Source of the DNA: Salminus brasiliensis
Lineage: Eukaryota > Chordata > Actinopteri > Characiformes > Bryconidae
Assembly: GCF_030463535.1 (NCBI RefSeq)
Contig: NC_132896.1
Span: 35,025,762 to 35,089,761, forward strand
DNA: 64,000 bases
Direction of reading: 5' to 3'
Shown: one piece after another, positions 52,853 to 64,000 of the stretch
How the letters are laid out: each line of letters opens with the position of its first letter
How positions within the stretch are numbered: the stretch's first letter is position 1
The notes under the pieces: generated by a model
Databases searched by the model: none
What the model saw: the letters and a program-made list of their open reading frames with translations, nothing else
Told to the model about the DNA's origin: nothing
Translations under genes and position numbers: made by a program

Positions 52853-54016
52853 TAAACACAAGTGTAAAATACTTATACACTAGAATAGGAGATATTAGTC
52901 CATACACACTTCAATAAACACTCTTATACACTAGAATAGGAGATATTAGTCCATACACACCTCAATAAACACTCCTATACACTAGAATAGGAGATATTAG
53001 TCCATACACACCTCAATAAACACTCCTATACACTAGAATAGGAGATATTAGTCCATACACACCCCAATAAACACTCCTATACACTAGAATAGGAGATATT
53101 AGTCCATACACACCTCAATAAACACTCCTATACACTAGAATAGGAGATATTAGTCCATACACACCTCAATAAACACTCTTATACACTAGAATAGGAGATA
53201 TTAGTCCATACACACCTCAATAAACACTCCTATACACTAGAATAGGAGATATTAGTCCATACACACCTCAATAAACACTCCTATACACTAGAATAGGAGA
53301 TATTAGTCTATAAACACCTCAATAAACACTCATATACACTAGAATAGGAGATATTAGTCCATACACACCTCAATAAACACTCTTATACACTAGAATAGGA
53401 GATATTAGTCCATACACACCTCAATAAACACTCCTATACACTAGAATAGGAGATATTAGTCCATACACACCTAAATAAACACTCTTATACACTAGAATAG
53501 GAGATATTAGTCCATACACACCTCAATAAACACTCCTATACACTAGAATAGGAGATATTAGTCTATAAACACCTCAATAAACACTCCTATACACTAGAAT
53601 AGGAGATATTAGTCCATACACACCTCAATAAACACTCTTATACACTAGAATAGGAGATATTAGTCCATACACACCTCAATAAACACTCCTATACACTAGA
53701 ATAGGAGATATTAGTCCATACACACCTCAATAAACACTCCTATACACTAGAATAGGAGATATTAGTCCATGAACACCTCAATAAACACTCCTTTACACTA
53801 GAATAGGAGATATTAGTCCATAAACACCTCAATAAACACTCCTATACACTAGAATAGGAGATATTAGTCCATGAACACCTCAATAAACACTCCTTTACAC
53901 TAGAATAGGAGATATTAGTCCATACACACCTCAATAAACACTCCTATACACTAGAATAGGAGATATTAGCCCATACACACCTCAATAAACACTCCTATAC
54001 ACTAGAATAGGATATT
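52853..54016 (+). repeat. 51-bp minisatellite with a hairpin in each unit
   Basis: About 22 copies of a 51-bp unit: CTCAATAAACACTCCTATAC, ACTAGAATAGGAGATATTAG, TCCATACACAC. Most units hold the inverted pair CTCCTAT and ATAGGAG around an 8-nt loop. Variants are CTCTTATAC, CATATAC and CCTTTAC on the left arm only. Confidence 0.97.
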
Positions 54017-54146
54017 AGTTTATAAAGACTTTAGTATACATTTCTGTGAGAAAAGGCCTGGGTGAGCATCTCCTGCAGCATCAGTGGATACTGGGTGGTC
54101 ACTGCAGGTGGCAGTGCTAACCTGGAGATCCAGAAGGGAAAAAAGG

Positions 54147-54204
<58 letters not shown>

Positions 54205-54397
54205 GTCTGGATCTCATTACCAGTACTCGCCCTGCGGGTAGAACTGAATTAAAGTAATGAAAAGTAACAATAATAACAACAAAAGATGATGTGCGTCATC
54301 ACTCTTCTCATAACAGTGGCAGTTCACTTCTGCTGAGTCTGCGGGAAAAAATAGCAACGACCAGATTCAAAGAAATGGAGAGAGAACGAGAGAGAGT

Positions 54398-54453
<56 letters not shown>

Positions 54454-54727
54454 TGTTGTTCTTGCTGAGTTCACAGATGGGCCAAACTGAAGGCAGAAGC
54501 TGCTCACACGCTACGGCCCACAGAGCTCAGATTAAACATACAGAACTCAATCACCCAGCATTTCTAAACACAATGACCAATGGGCTTCAATGAAAGCTTT
54601 TTTAACCCTTGAAAGAGTTAAAAGAGTTAAAGAGATTTTCTTTTTTCCCATTTATTTAAGTAATAAGTAAAAAATATTTCTAAATTTATCTATTATTTTT
54701 ACCCTTTATGAGCAATAAAAGTAGAAA
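54017..54727. other. GA repeats and unique sequence
   Basis: GA at 54149-54200 and 54387-54449. Between and after them the sequence is unique, with A-rich 54600-54710. No exon is seen. Confidence 0.6.
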
Positions 54728-55212
54728 GCAGGCTTTTATGCATACCCATGTCAATAGCCATTTATACACAGCTATACCCATAGACATTCATACCCATCTG
54801 TATCCATTGCCATGCATAACAATTCAAACCCATACCAATACATACCAATCTATACCCATTCATACCCACATCAATACATACCATCTATATTCATATCAAT
54901 ACATATCCATCTAAACCTATAGCTATACTTACCCATATATACCCATAGCAATATATACCTATACCAATACATACTCATCCATATCCTTACCAATACATAC
55001 CCATCTATAACCATTTTCAATCTATATCCATGCATACCCACATCAATATACACTATCTACATTCATACCAATACATATCAATCTATACCCATAGCAATAT
55101 ATACCCATACCAATACATACCCATCTATTTCCATTACCAATACATATCCATCTAAACCCATAGCTATACCCATCTGTACCATAGCAACACACACTCATCC
55201 ATACTCATATGC
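54728..55212 (+). repeat. Loose TACCCAT-type minisatellite
   Basis: Irregular blocks of ATACCCATA, CCAATACATACCCATC, TATAGCAATATATACCC and CATCTATA recur with no fixed period. The word set resembles the edges of the 41-bp array at 3225-4765, but with more A and T. Confidence 0.75.
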
Positions 55213-55816
55213 TGTAGTAACTGTAGAATTTCATCGTCCAGTCGATGTAAGTCTGTGCAGCTCTCTGTGGTCCCGAATCTACAACAGTGTGTGTTATATT
55301 CAAAGATCATACCACTGATTCACTAACGTGAGACCATTCTCTGACCTGGAGGACGTAGTACCTCCACAGACATATGGTAGCGTGTGTGTTTATGTGTACT
55401 GTTCCGTGGGAATACACAACACACACACAACACACACACACACACTCATTCCAAGTACTGGCACTGACCTCACTGACTGTGGACATCATCACTGTAACCC
55501 TACAATCTTCCTTTGAGCCTCAGCAAAACAAGACTAATTCTGAAACTAAACAATAACAAACAGATAATGTATTAGACGTTATTGCTAATCTGCGAGACTG
55601 ATCCTCAGGCTTTGATGACTCAGGCTTTCGGTACGGGATGAAACTTTGTAGTCTCATTTTCCCGCAAGCGAAACAGCACTGAGTAATCAACCTCATACAT
55701 CCTGGATTTGATTAAAATGTTAGAACCCCACCTCCACCCAGCCACGTCTCACTCCACTTCCTTCCCCTCCAGACTCACTCTGTTCCAACCAGCCAGACTG
55801 GGAATTCACAGCAAGG

Positions 55817-55862
<46 letters not shown>

Positions 55863-55969
55863 GTTATTATTATTGTTGTTGCTACACCATGCTAACCTGA
55901 ATTGAATTCAGTGAAAACGATTATACAAGTCACATACTGATGAAAGAGAGTGAGAGCCGGAGTAGACAG

Positions 55970-56020
<51 letters not shown>

Positions 56021-56499
56021 GCTAACCATAGTCTTATATCCCTCAATTAAATGATTTATGGAGCATCATAACAAAGAAAAATAGGAACATGACTTATGTC
56101 CCTTATATTAATGCTAATTCACTTCACCAAACATCTTATGTCACGTTGTGATTGCTGGCATAAGCTGTTCATAGAGAGTTTGAAGTGTTGCTGTATTATA
56201 TATACATACTTAATTTAGGACTTATGCATGTGTTATGAAGTCCCTGTGAAGTGACACTATTTAAAGGCTACCTTCACTGCGGCTTCATAACAATGTGGCA
56301 TAAGATGTTTTAACATTGACATAAGAGTAACTTAAGAGTTATATTTTTGTATGTCTTTGCAATGAAGCTTCATAACAGGTGTTATAAACATTACAGAAAT
56401 CCTTCAGTTCAGTTTAAGACTCATTATGTCAGTGCATTTTTTTTTACTTCACAAAACATGGAATGTCACCTTGCGATTAAGATTAAAAATATATGATTC
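55213..56499. other. Non-coding stretch with ATT repeats
   Basis: CA at 55419-55445. ATT repeats at 55818-55876 and 55969-56019. 56040-56450 has repeated words CATAACA, GGCATAAG and CTTCATAACA in both directions, an old interspersed repeat. No exon is seen. Confidence 0.5.
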
Positions 56500-56880
56500 A
56501 TGTTCTATGAAAATGTTATTCAATGCCTATGCATGGGATGTGAAGTGTATGTAGGTTTCCTATAAATAAAGTCTATATATTTTTTTATGTATTAATTTGA
56601 AACAAATTAAAGTAAAACAATAAACAATAATATAAACAATAAGTCACGCTCTATTAATAGGTTATTAAGTGATTATGCATGGGTTATAAAGTCTGTATGT
56701 ACGCACCATACAAATAAAGTGTAACCATTTGTGTAACTTGCTAATGAGCAGAAATCCAACTAAACAAAAAAATAACATAAATAATAAGTCATGCTCTTTA
56801 TAAATGTTATTCAATGCTTATGTATGCATTATAAAGTCCATATGTAGGTACCATAAAAATAACGTGCAACCATTTTTTTT
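56500..56880 (+). repeat. Three diverged copies of a 120-150 bp unit
   Basis: The words TTATTCAATGC, TATGCATGGG, TATAAAGTC, TATGTAGGTACCAT and AAATAAAGTGTAACCA recur in order near 56515, 56658 and 56806. Confidence 0.65.
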
Positions 56881-58439
56881 TTTACTTTCTCAGAAACTTA
56901 ATTAAACAGAGAAATATCATGACTTAAATAATTATTTGGACACCGTGTCAGAATCCTGACCACATCGAGGCCAATACAGGCCGTTTCTCCATTAACGCTT
57001 GTGAAGTTTAGCAGGTCAATAGCGTGTTTTTGTCTCAATCTTGTTTATGCCTCATTATTCAGCTCACACCTCCGACTCATTGTTGATTCTGAGCGCAAAA
57101 TTTTTCTATGGCAATGCATATTCATATGTTTAACGTACAGGCGTGCATGCTTAATGCCTCAAACTGCTGCAGAATGCAAGCAGCTCATTGATATTGTGGG
57201 CCATGCTTCTGAAATCAGCCTGCCATGTGATTCTAATTAAGATTTCTCCCCAGGGGGGGCGCCGTCATGAAATTAATTCGGTTAAGCAGAAGCTCGGCGA
57301 AGCGTGTTTGCATGTCAAAGATTCTGTAGTTGTGAAAGTATGAAACTTTCCTGCAGAATCAGAAAGGAGGGAAAAGCGATGAGGAGAGATGGGGGCTGGA
57401 AATGGACTGGAATAGACCGCTGCTCTGTGTAGGAGGCCACGCTGGCTCCATTAGAAACATTATAAACAAACAGGCACATTAAAAAGATATGAGCGAGATA
57501 TTATAGAGTGAAGTTTCATGCGTGTTTCTCTGAAGGAGCTTAAAGCTAGCTCGCTACGTGTAAACACATGACTTTAAACATTCGACTCTCTCTAACTCTA
57601 ACTGCTTCGTTTCTGCTTTCTTTTCTTGCTTTGTTTGATGTATCTCATTCCGGACTCAAATATGCATAAAAATCGTCTCAGCGTAGCAATTGAGTATTCA
57701 TTATAAACAGACGGAGACACGGTTTGCTTAATTTGACCTTTAAGGCAAACATTAGAGACAGCTCTTGAGAGGGGAGTGTGTGAGAGGGCCGAGATGAAGC
57801 AGAGCAGGCTGGCGTACAGAAGCCCAGTTCATCACGAAAGCCGGAGATTTACTACAGCCCGAAGGCCGGCCAAGAACGGCTCGCAATTAATGGAGCCCAC
57901 CGTAAACACGGGCTTGCATTTAGCCAAGGCGCTCGTGCTCTAAAAGTCACTTAACCCCCCTCCTTTTTTAGCATGTCGCTAAAAGCTAACGGTGTGCTGT
58001 GCACCTACTGAGATCCATCAATTGCTGTAAACAAAGGTAACGAAAAAAAAAACACAGCCTGCGTTCGCAGATGGCCAGAACAACTAGCAGCGAGGCGCTG
58101 GACAGGAGCTAAAGCTAAACGCAGAAGCGCGAGCCTGGGAAAAGCTCATGAGCTTCCTCAGCTTGCGGCTATCTTAATCACCCGCCAGTCAGGCTGATAA
58201 AGAAATGACATCAAAAGTTCCTGAGGCACAGATTAGGATTTTACAGAATATTTTCTGCTTGTTTGATGTGTAAGATTATGTATTGAGTCTTTTATGATAT
58301 ACATTTTTAAAATACATGTAATTTGTTATTGGTTCTCCTTGACTTTTTTAAGAATATTTATATATATTTTTGAATATTGGCGATTTTGTTGACAATTATG
58401 AATATTTCTCATGCTTTGTAAAGGACTTTTCTTTTGTAA
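56881..58439. other. Unique stretch, possible regulatory DNA
   Basis: 57000-57250 is repeat-free with ATTA words, GCATATTCATATG and AATGCATATTC, and 57240-58230 stays free of tandem repeats apart from one A run (58044-58054). I cannot assign any exon. The texture fits conserved non-coding DNA, but this cannot be shown from one sequence. Confidence 0.35.
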
Positions 58440-59120
58440 AGAGTGTTAGGTGGAAGTAAGCCATTCCATAGACCAATCCCAAATGGCCCACCTACAGCCC
58501 TGTAGTCTCTAAGGGCGTTCACTTCAAGCCCCCTTACTAAGCCCTCCAGCAAGGGCCGCTATAAAACGGGCTCAGCTGTGCCCTATTACCCACAACTCCC
58601 TTTTAACAGCACATGTGACCAATTCAAGAGTGTGGGTTCTTTCTGAGCTGTGTTCAGAAAACAGTGATTCATTAATTCTAAAATTAATTTAGAATTATTA
58701 ATTCTAAAACAGTGACATTAATAATTCCACCCCAACAAACATACAAACATTAGTCTGTCCCACGTCAACGCTTCTAGACCTGGCACTCCTAAAGACACAC
58801 TATGGGTACATATGTCAGACCCTGTCCCACTTCTCGGCCCCTTTTAGCCCTAAGCCCCTCCTGGAAGTGCTTTTTTTGGAAGTTGTCAAAGTGTCTGAGA
58901 GTTTCGAGCAGAATTGGGACTCCACACCCCACGTCCCTTCACCATGCATTACGTGAGGAACATCACAGGAGCAAGTGTGACGTACTAATGTGGACGTATG
59001 GGAGGGGTTCATAGGGAGGGAATTGTGGAAATGATAAAAAATGGGACACCCTCCAGCCTTGTGCACCTAGCTTGAATGAACAAACTAGGGGTGCAAGAGT
59101 GCGAGTAATGGGACAGGGCC
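58440..59120. mobile_element. Possible decayed palindromic element
   Basis: AGACCAATCCCAAATGGCCC near the left, GACCCTGTCCCACTTCTCGG in the middle and AATGGGACAGGG near the right are mirrored words like those of a fish miniature element. Limits are uncertain. Confidence 0.35.
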
Positions 59121-60224
59121 TTGAAGACATCACCTGAGTGTAGACGTAGAGGAGGACCACAGGGCTGGCTTAGAGCACTGTTTGTTTCTCTAATGGCAAT
59201 GCCTTGCTCCCCTACCTTGGTTTTCATTGGATGGAACGTGCAAAGCTGTATATTATGGAGTTTACATGTTTACAGCCTGTGTTTAAATTGTGATGGTGGG
59301 ATTTTTGCCTTTTGACCCTGGTGAAGGCAAAACCTGGTGAGTTGGCATTGCCTCATTGGACAGTTGCGCCAGACTCATCTACTCTCAAATAAATAACATT
59401 AGCCAGCCTACGAGTCCGAAGGCGAGGAGCGACTAACATAAATATGGACACTGGGCCAGCTAGAGATGCATGGGTAATGTGCCAGGCCTGTTTATAAATT
59501 ATTAATGATTTTCCCCCCTGTCGTTTTGGACGGATGGGGAGGAGGGGGGAGGAGGTATGACGGTGGGGTAGGGGTGCTCCTCAAACAGATTTTGCAATTT
59601 ATTCCTCTGCAGTTTGTCCGTCAAACCTCCCTCTGACAACATAATCCACGCTAATCCGCCCTGCTCACTTTCCCTTGTTGGCTCTCATGCAAAAGCGGCG
59701 GCTAAATCCCACTACCTGTCAGTCAAACGCTAGCGAGGAGACAACTGCAGGCAGGGGGCTGCCAGTCTCTGTCCGCTAACACACACACACACAGATGACA
59801 ACACTCTCCTCTTTCCAGGCAGAGAGCCTGGCAGATTTAACCCCTCCGTCCCTCCCTCACTTTAATCCACTATAAACATGGCGAGGCTGGGCGGCTAAAC
59901 CGCGGCCAATCAAGCCCAGTCTAGCTCCAGCGTACAGAACGCTCAGAACTGGTCAGGAGGAGAAGCAGAAAGAGAGAGGAAGTGAAGGGGAGGGTTCTGA
60001 CAGCTCCTAATCCACAGTAAGAGGAGTTTTTGGTCAGGGCAAGCTGACCCTACTGTGGCTTCATGAAGATCTGAGCTAAATGTTGCCAGCACGCGCCATG
60101 TGCGGTCGGCAAGGCTCCTAACAATGCTGCAGTCGCTGTGAGATCCATGAGTTGGTGGACTTCAATGGTTGCTGTTGTCGTTTCAAAAAGTGTCCAACCT
60201 TTATGAATAGTCCAGAGTCTCGGT
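59121..60224. other. Unique-looking non-coding stretch
   Basis: Contains a G-rich part (59530-59575) and a short CA run (59781-59794). 59840-60000 is GC-moderate. A 98-codon minus frame (60050-60346) has no family features and no splice context. Confidence 0.4.
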
Positions 60225-60790
60225 TCTTCTCTGTGGTTCTTCTTAAGGCTCCTAGGGAGGTCCCACGTTTGAGGCTTGGTTCCTCTTTGTGCTCTTGAGG
60301 AATTTTCTCCGTTTGAATCTTGTTGCATTGCAGGTTTTCTTCTCAAATCCTTAGAAAGTCTTTGTTCTTCTCAGGAAAGAGGGTCTTTAGGAGTTTCTCT
60401 GCTGGTTGTTCCTCATGCTCTTACAGAGGTTCTCCTTTTGAGTCAGCGGTTCCTCCTTGAGCATGGCTCTTGCCGAGGCTATACTTTTAAATCTTAGCTC
60501 CTTTCAGTGGTTCTTCCTCATGCCCCTAAGGAGTTCCTTCTTTAGAGTCTTGGTTCATCTCAGTGGTCCTTCCTCATGCTCTTATGGAGGTTCTTCTTTT
60601 GAGTCTGAGTTCCTTTCAGGGCTTCACCCTCATGCTCTCAGAGAAGTTCTCCTGTCTCAGGTTCTGTAAAAGATTCATCCAAGAAGATTCTCCCTGAAAT
60701 TGTGGATTCTGTTAGAGGTTCTTTCTCATGCTGGTGGAGAAGTTCTCTCAGTGGTTAGTCCTCACACTCTTGAGGAAGAGTTTCATTGGA
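60225..60790 (+). repeat. Diverged tandem repeat, unit near 55-60 bp
   Basis: Copies of GAGGTTCTCCTTTTGAGTC, GTTCCTC/GTTCTTCCTCATGCTC and TTAGGAG/TTACAGAGG recur about nine times with much drift. A single piece of the same unit lies at 35921-35960. Confidence 0.7.
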
Positions 60791-60947
60791 ATTAGATGTA
60801 GTTAACAAAATGTTCTAAGAACCTCCTACGTTTTGCACATGATATTAATTAGCAGACTGAAATAAAATGTCCCTGATGTTTAGAGGAGGTTCTTTTATAT
60901 GCAGGAAAATAAAGTCTTAAATTGTCTGAAATGGAAAGGATACTTAC

Positions 60948-61294
60948 ATTAAATTGAGTGACGGTGTCCAACTTCAGCTCCACCAACTTCAGAAGCTGAA
61001 GCTTTCTCCACCCAGTCTTCACTTCTGTAAAACACACAGCGGGCATTAAGGCCTACCAATCCTTCAGAGATAAACCTTCAGTAACCCTTGAAGTGGGCTA
61101 ACAGGGCTTTTTCTTGTCCAATTTTGTTGACCAATTTCCCTCTGGTCTGATTTTAGGGGGCAGGGGAATTTGGAGGAACAGGGGGGTTGGATAGGAGGAG
61201 TGTGTTCACCCATCACTTCTCCTGATAGGATCACCCCGTCCGTTTGGACCCGAGAGATGGGACTGCGCTCTATCAGAAGAAACTGACTGATGGC
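60948..61294 (-). CDS. Two possible exons of an unrecognised minus-strand gene
   Basis: Block 1, 61210-61294, is preceded on the minus strand by a TCTCCTGTTAG acceptor and followed by a GTGAAC donor. Block 2, 60948-61024, is preceded by GTGTTTTACAG and followed by a consensus GTAAGT donor. They are separated by a 185-nt intron. In phase 0 the first block reads AISQFLLIERSPISRV and on, ends in phase 1, and joins block 2 through a split GAA codon to read VKTGWRKLQLLKLVELKL with no stop. I do not recognise the protein. A second frame is also open and would end in a stop inside block 2, so the frame is not certain. A weaker candidate exon upstream is 62257-62316. No start or end can be placed. 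Confidence 0.35.
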
Positions 61295-61539
61295 CTAACA
61301 GGAGAAAGGGGAACCTTTCAATAGTTTATCTTTCAACACGACTCTTTACTGAGCGACTCCAACACGACTATCAGTCAGACACAACACAGGTCCAGCGACA
61401 AGAAGCCCACACACTGACACTGATAAGAACCACACACTGATTCATTCACCTCCACTAATGTATCTACTCCTCAAACATACGCAGTGGAAACGCGTCCAAT
61501 TAATACCTTAATAAAACAGTGTGTGATACAGTTGCTCAT

Positions 61540-61905
61540 TAATAACGCTCTAAATGTAGGTATTGTGATATACACTGAGGAGGCGGAGCTACAGTCTCTC
61601 ATTAGAGTGAATATTAATAACGCTCTAAATGTAGGTATTGTGATATACACTGAGGAGGAGGAGCTACAGTCTCTCATTAGGGTTAATATTAATAACTCTA
61701 AATGTAGGTATTGTGATATACACTGAGGAGGCGGGGCTACAGTCTCTCATTAGGGTGAATATTAATAACACTCTAAATGTAGGTATTGTGATATACACTG
61801 AGGAGGAGGAGCTAAAGTCTCTCATTAGGGTGAATATTAATAACGCTCTAAATGTAGGTATTGTGATATACACTGAGGAGGCGGAGCTACAGTCTCTCAT
61901 TAAAT
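61540..61905 (+). repeat. 75-bp tandem repeat open on both strands
   Basis: Five copies of a 75-bp unit: ATTAATAACGCTCTAAATGT, AGGTATTGTGATATACACTG, AGGAGGCGGAGCTACAGTCT, CTCATTAGAGTGAAT. As 75 is a multiple of three, frames of about 25 residues per unit stay open on both strands; these are artefacts. It lies about 250 bp from the possible exon at 61210-61294. Confidence 0.95.
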
Positions 61906-62828
61906 TGAATCGTAAACTTGTCTGGTCTTGCAACAGGGTTGGGGTACCCCCTGCCCCCCCTCCCTCTCTCTTCAGTGTAAAGGTGAGGATGATGTTTTTC
62001 ATAAGCGTGGTCGTCTGGTTTCTGTGAATCCTCAGCACCCCCCCAACCCCCTCCACCAGCCCACTGTGGGAAAACCCAGAGCAAATATGTTCTCCACTTC
62101 AGCAGCAGAGATAAGAGCAGGAGCTGAGGGAGATTGGTGGTTAGGGAGGGGGGGTAGAGTCAATCTACAGGAGAATATATGGAGAGTTAGCGAAGTTGCA
62201 GTCATGCTGAAGTGGAATTTGGGTTTGTGGGAAGCAGAACTCAAACAGAAATCAATCACTTTTACATCCTCCTCTATTCGGGTAGTTCTCCGCAGAGCAA
62301 AATGTTCTGATTTCTAGCAAGTAGGTAAATCCCAGCTGATACTCAATATCAGTACTGTTAGGATTAGGCATGGGTGCTGCTGTATCTTGTGCTGACTGGG
62401 TCCACTAATGTTTCAGGGAACTACATTGGGGTGCTTCATTGCTCCTCCCTGAATTTAAGAAAGGACATTTGATAAGTAATGTAACTTTGATCCCATATTT
62501 ATTTAATAAACTATAGGTGTCCCACATTAGGCAGTGTCACACTTCAGCAATTCACCCAAATTAAATCGATCCAAAAGATCAAAAACAGGAAGTTAGTAAA
62601 AACATAGTGATTCTTATTCAAGAGTGTAGCAGCTTATTTTAAGTAGCCTAAAAAATTAACGATACAGTGTATTTTTAGGCTGGTCCCTGTGAGATCCAAT
62701 TTACAGAAATTTAGATGCCAATTTAGAGAAATAGTAAACACAGCCTTTGTAGCCAATCAAACATAGACATAATACCTTCAGCAAATCCTAATGTATAGGT
62801 ACTTTTCTCTTTTATAAGACAATGCCTG
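61906..62828. other. Non-coding stretch with one weak exon candidate
   Basis: 62257-62316 on the minus strand follows a TTGCTAG acceptor-like site, reads KSEHFALRRTTRIEED and ends at GTAAAA; it would be phase-compatible with 61210-61294. G/C-rich tracts are at 61945-61970 and 62040-62060. The rest is AT-rich and unassigned. Confidence 0.3.
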
Positions 62829-63090
62829 GGGCAGTGGTGGTTCAGCGGTCAGAGCGCCTGGATATCGATAACAGGGTTGTGGGTTCGATTCCCGGGCTCG
62901 GCAAGCTGCCACTGTTGGGCCCTTGAGCAAGGCCCTTTACCCTCTCTGCTCCCCGGGCGCTGGAGTTGGCTGCCCACCGCTCTGGGTGTGTGTACTCACT
63001 GCCCCTAACACATGTGTGTTCACTACCAGATGGGTTAAATGCGGAGGACACATTTCGCTGTACAGTGTACAGTGACAAATATGTGCACCT
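62829..63090 (+). mobile_element. tRNA-headed SINE, near full length
   Basis: GGGGCAGTGGTGGTTCAGCG (A-box side), GGGTTCGATTCCCGGGC (B box at 62881-62897), CACTGTTGGGCCCTTGAGCA, CTCTGCTCCCCGGGCGCTGG, then CGCTGTACAGTGTACAGTG and the GTGACAAATATG end. It is the best-kept SINE here and a forward partner of 13325-13540. Confidence 0.85.
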
Positions 63091-64000
63091 TTACCTGTGC
63101 AAAAGTTTGAGCACCCTAAGCTTTGCAAAGACTCTGGACTTTTTTTTTAGACCTTGAGCTCAGCTGAATCAAATTATTGTGTTTCAAATTGAATGACTCT
63201 TCAAACCCTGTGTGGACACTTTTCCAGCTCCTTTATGCAACTGCCTAAGGATCTAAAACTAAAGTAATCGACACCCAGAAGGCAGGGAAAGGCTGTATGA
63301 AGGATTATACTTGTGGTTTCTACTCAGTAGCATGTTACTGAGGAGTGTTCAGCAGATCAGGGGAACAATGGAAGTCATGATGAAGCATAACACTACCGAG
63401 AAATGTATTATTTTTAGTTATTTATTATAATTATTTTATTTTATGTCCAGGATGGAACTATTTATTTCTTTATTTTTTTGTTTATTTTTAAGATCCTTGG
63501 TAAGCCACTATAATCAGAACGTTTGGCACTAAAACTAAATCTGCACCAAATCCTAATTTTATTCATGGACATTTTTGATTAGGATTGGCAGGCCTGTGCC
63601 TGTGACCGGGATAGCTGGGGCTCCTGGGATAACTCTGCTCGAGGGGAGGTGTTGGTAAGGATGGAGAAGTGGATCCAGAGGCGAGGCCGAACATGACATA
63701 CAGCAGATAAGGGCTCTCCAGTGGGTTAACACCAGAGCTTGTAGCATGGATTGCCCTGAGAAGCCTCTTTGAAGCCCTGGCATCCACCCCGATAGCACAC
63801 CCCAAAGTGGTGGATGTTGCTATCGCCGAAAGAAGAGGCTGGAAGATCTGTGAGGGTTTGGGAGGCTTTCCACAGAAGCAAGCTGGAGAAACTGTTCAAA
63901 CTGTGGCGTATGAGATGCTGTTGGTAAAATAAATGTTCCTAATTGGTTTTTGGATTTCTAATGCGAGTGTATGGAAAATCACAAATATAGTGTAGAATCT
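63091..64000. other. Right-edge stretch without a gene call
   Basis: 63094-63115 (TGTGCAAAAGTTTGAGCACC) looks like the end of a fish miniature element whose other end I cannot place. 63400-63500 is T-rich. 63580-63920 is GC-moderate with open frames on the minus strand (63559-63805) but no recognisable motif. Confidence 0.35.

Noticed and set aside
60050..60346. 98-codon minus-strand frame
   Set aside because: No motif, no splice signals, and it overlaps the start of a diverged tandem repeat.
61471..62056. Frames on both strands over the 75-bp array
   Set aside because: The period is a multiple of three and the reading is repeat only.

Overview
This window is vertebrate nuclear DNA, almost certainly from a teleost fish. 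The evidence is spliced genes with GT/AG introns, tRNA-headed SINEs, many short Tc1-like inverted-repeat elements of kinds common in fish genomes, and very abundant CA, GATA/GACA and AT repeats. A closer placement (perhaps an otophysan) would be a guess. There is no bacterial-style gene organisation, no CRISPR array and no viral gene that I can support.

The genes sit in the first 19.5 kb. (1) 1-5918, minus strand: gask1b (fam198b), a Golgi type II membrane protein of the secretory-kinase-like FAM20/FAM198 group. Four coding exons are present and the last runs off the left edge. (2) 8466-14482, minus strand: tmem144, a multi-pass membrane protein of the drug/metabolite-transporter type. It has twelve coding exons and an N-terminal signal-peptide-like exon. 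(3) 15664-18777, plus strand: a zinc-dependent medium-chain alcohol dehydrogenase of class-III-like type in nine coding exons, transcribed away from tmem144 from a shared 1.2 kb gap. All three models were built exon by exon with phase-consistent junctions. gask1b and tmem144 are also neighbours on human chromosome 4q32, as I recall, which supports both names.

From about 19.5 kb to 60.9 kb I see no convincing coding exon. This stretch is a gene desert built from long minisatellites (units of 21, 29, 42, 51 and 73 bp), two GATA/GACA-type blocks in opposite orientations, dinucleotide repeats, small transposon relics and stretches of apparently unique sequence that may include regulatory DNA. At 60.9-61.3 kb two phase-compatible, splice-flanked blocks on the minus strand may be exons of an unrecognised gene. 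The right end holds a 75-bp tandem array and an intact-looking SINE.

I did not find a clear new biological system. The most unusual signals concern repeats acting on genes: a 1,025-nt run with no G on the plus strand inside a gask1b intron, giving G-quadruplex motifs in the transcribed RNA; exons whose splice sites are made of microsatellite; a transposon end fused to a gask1b splice donor; and a minisatellite apparently built from the terminal repeat of that same transposon family.
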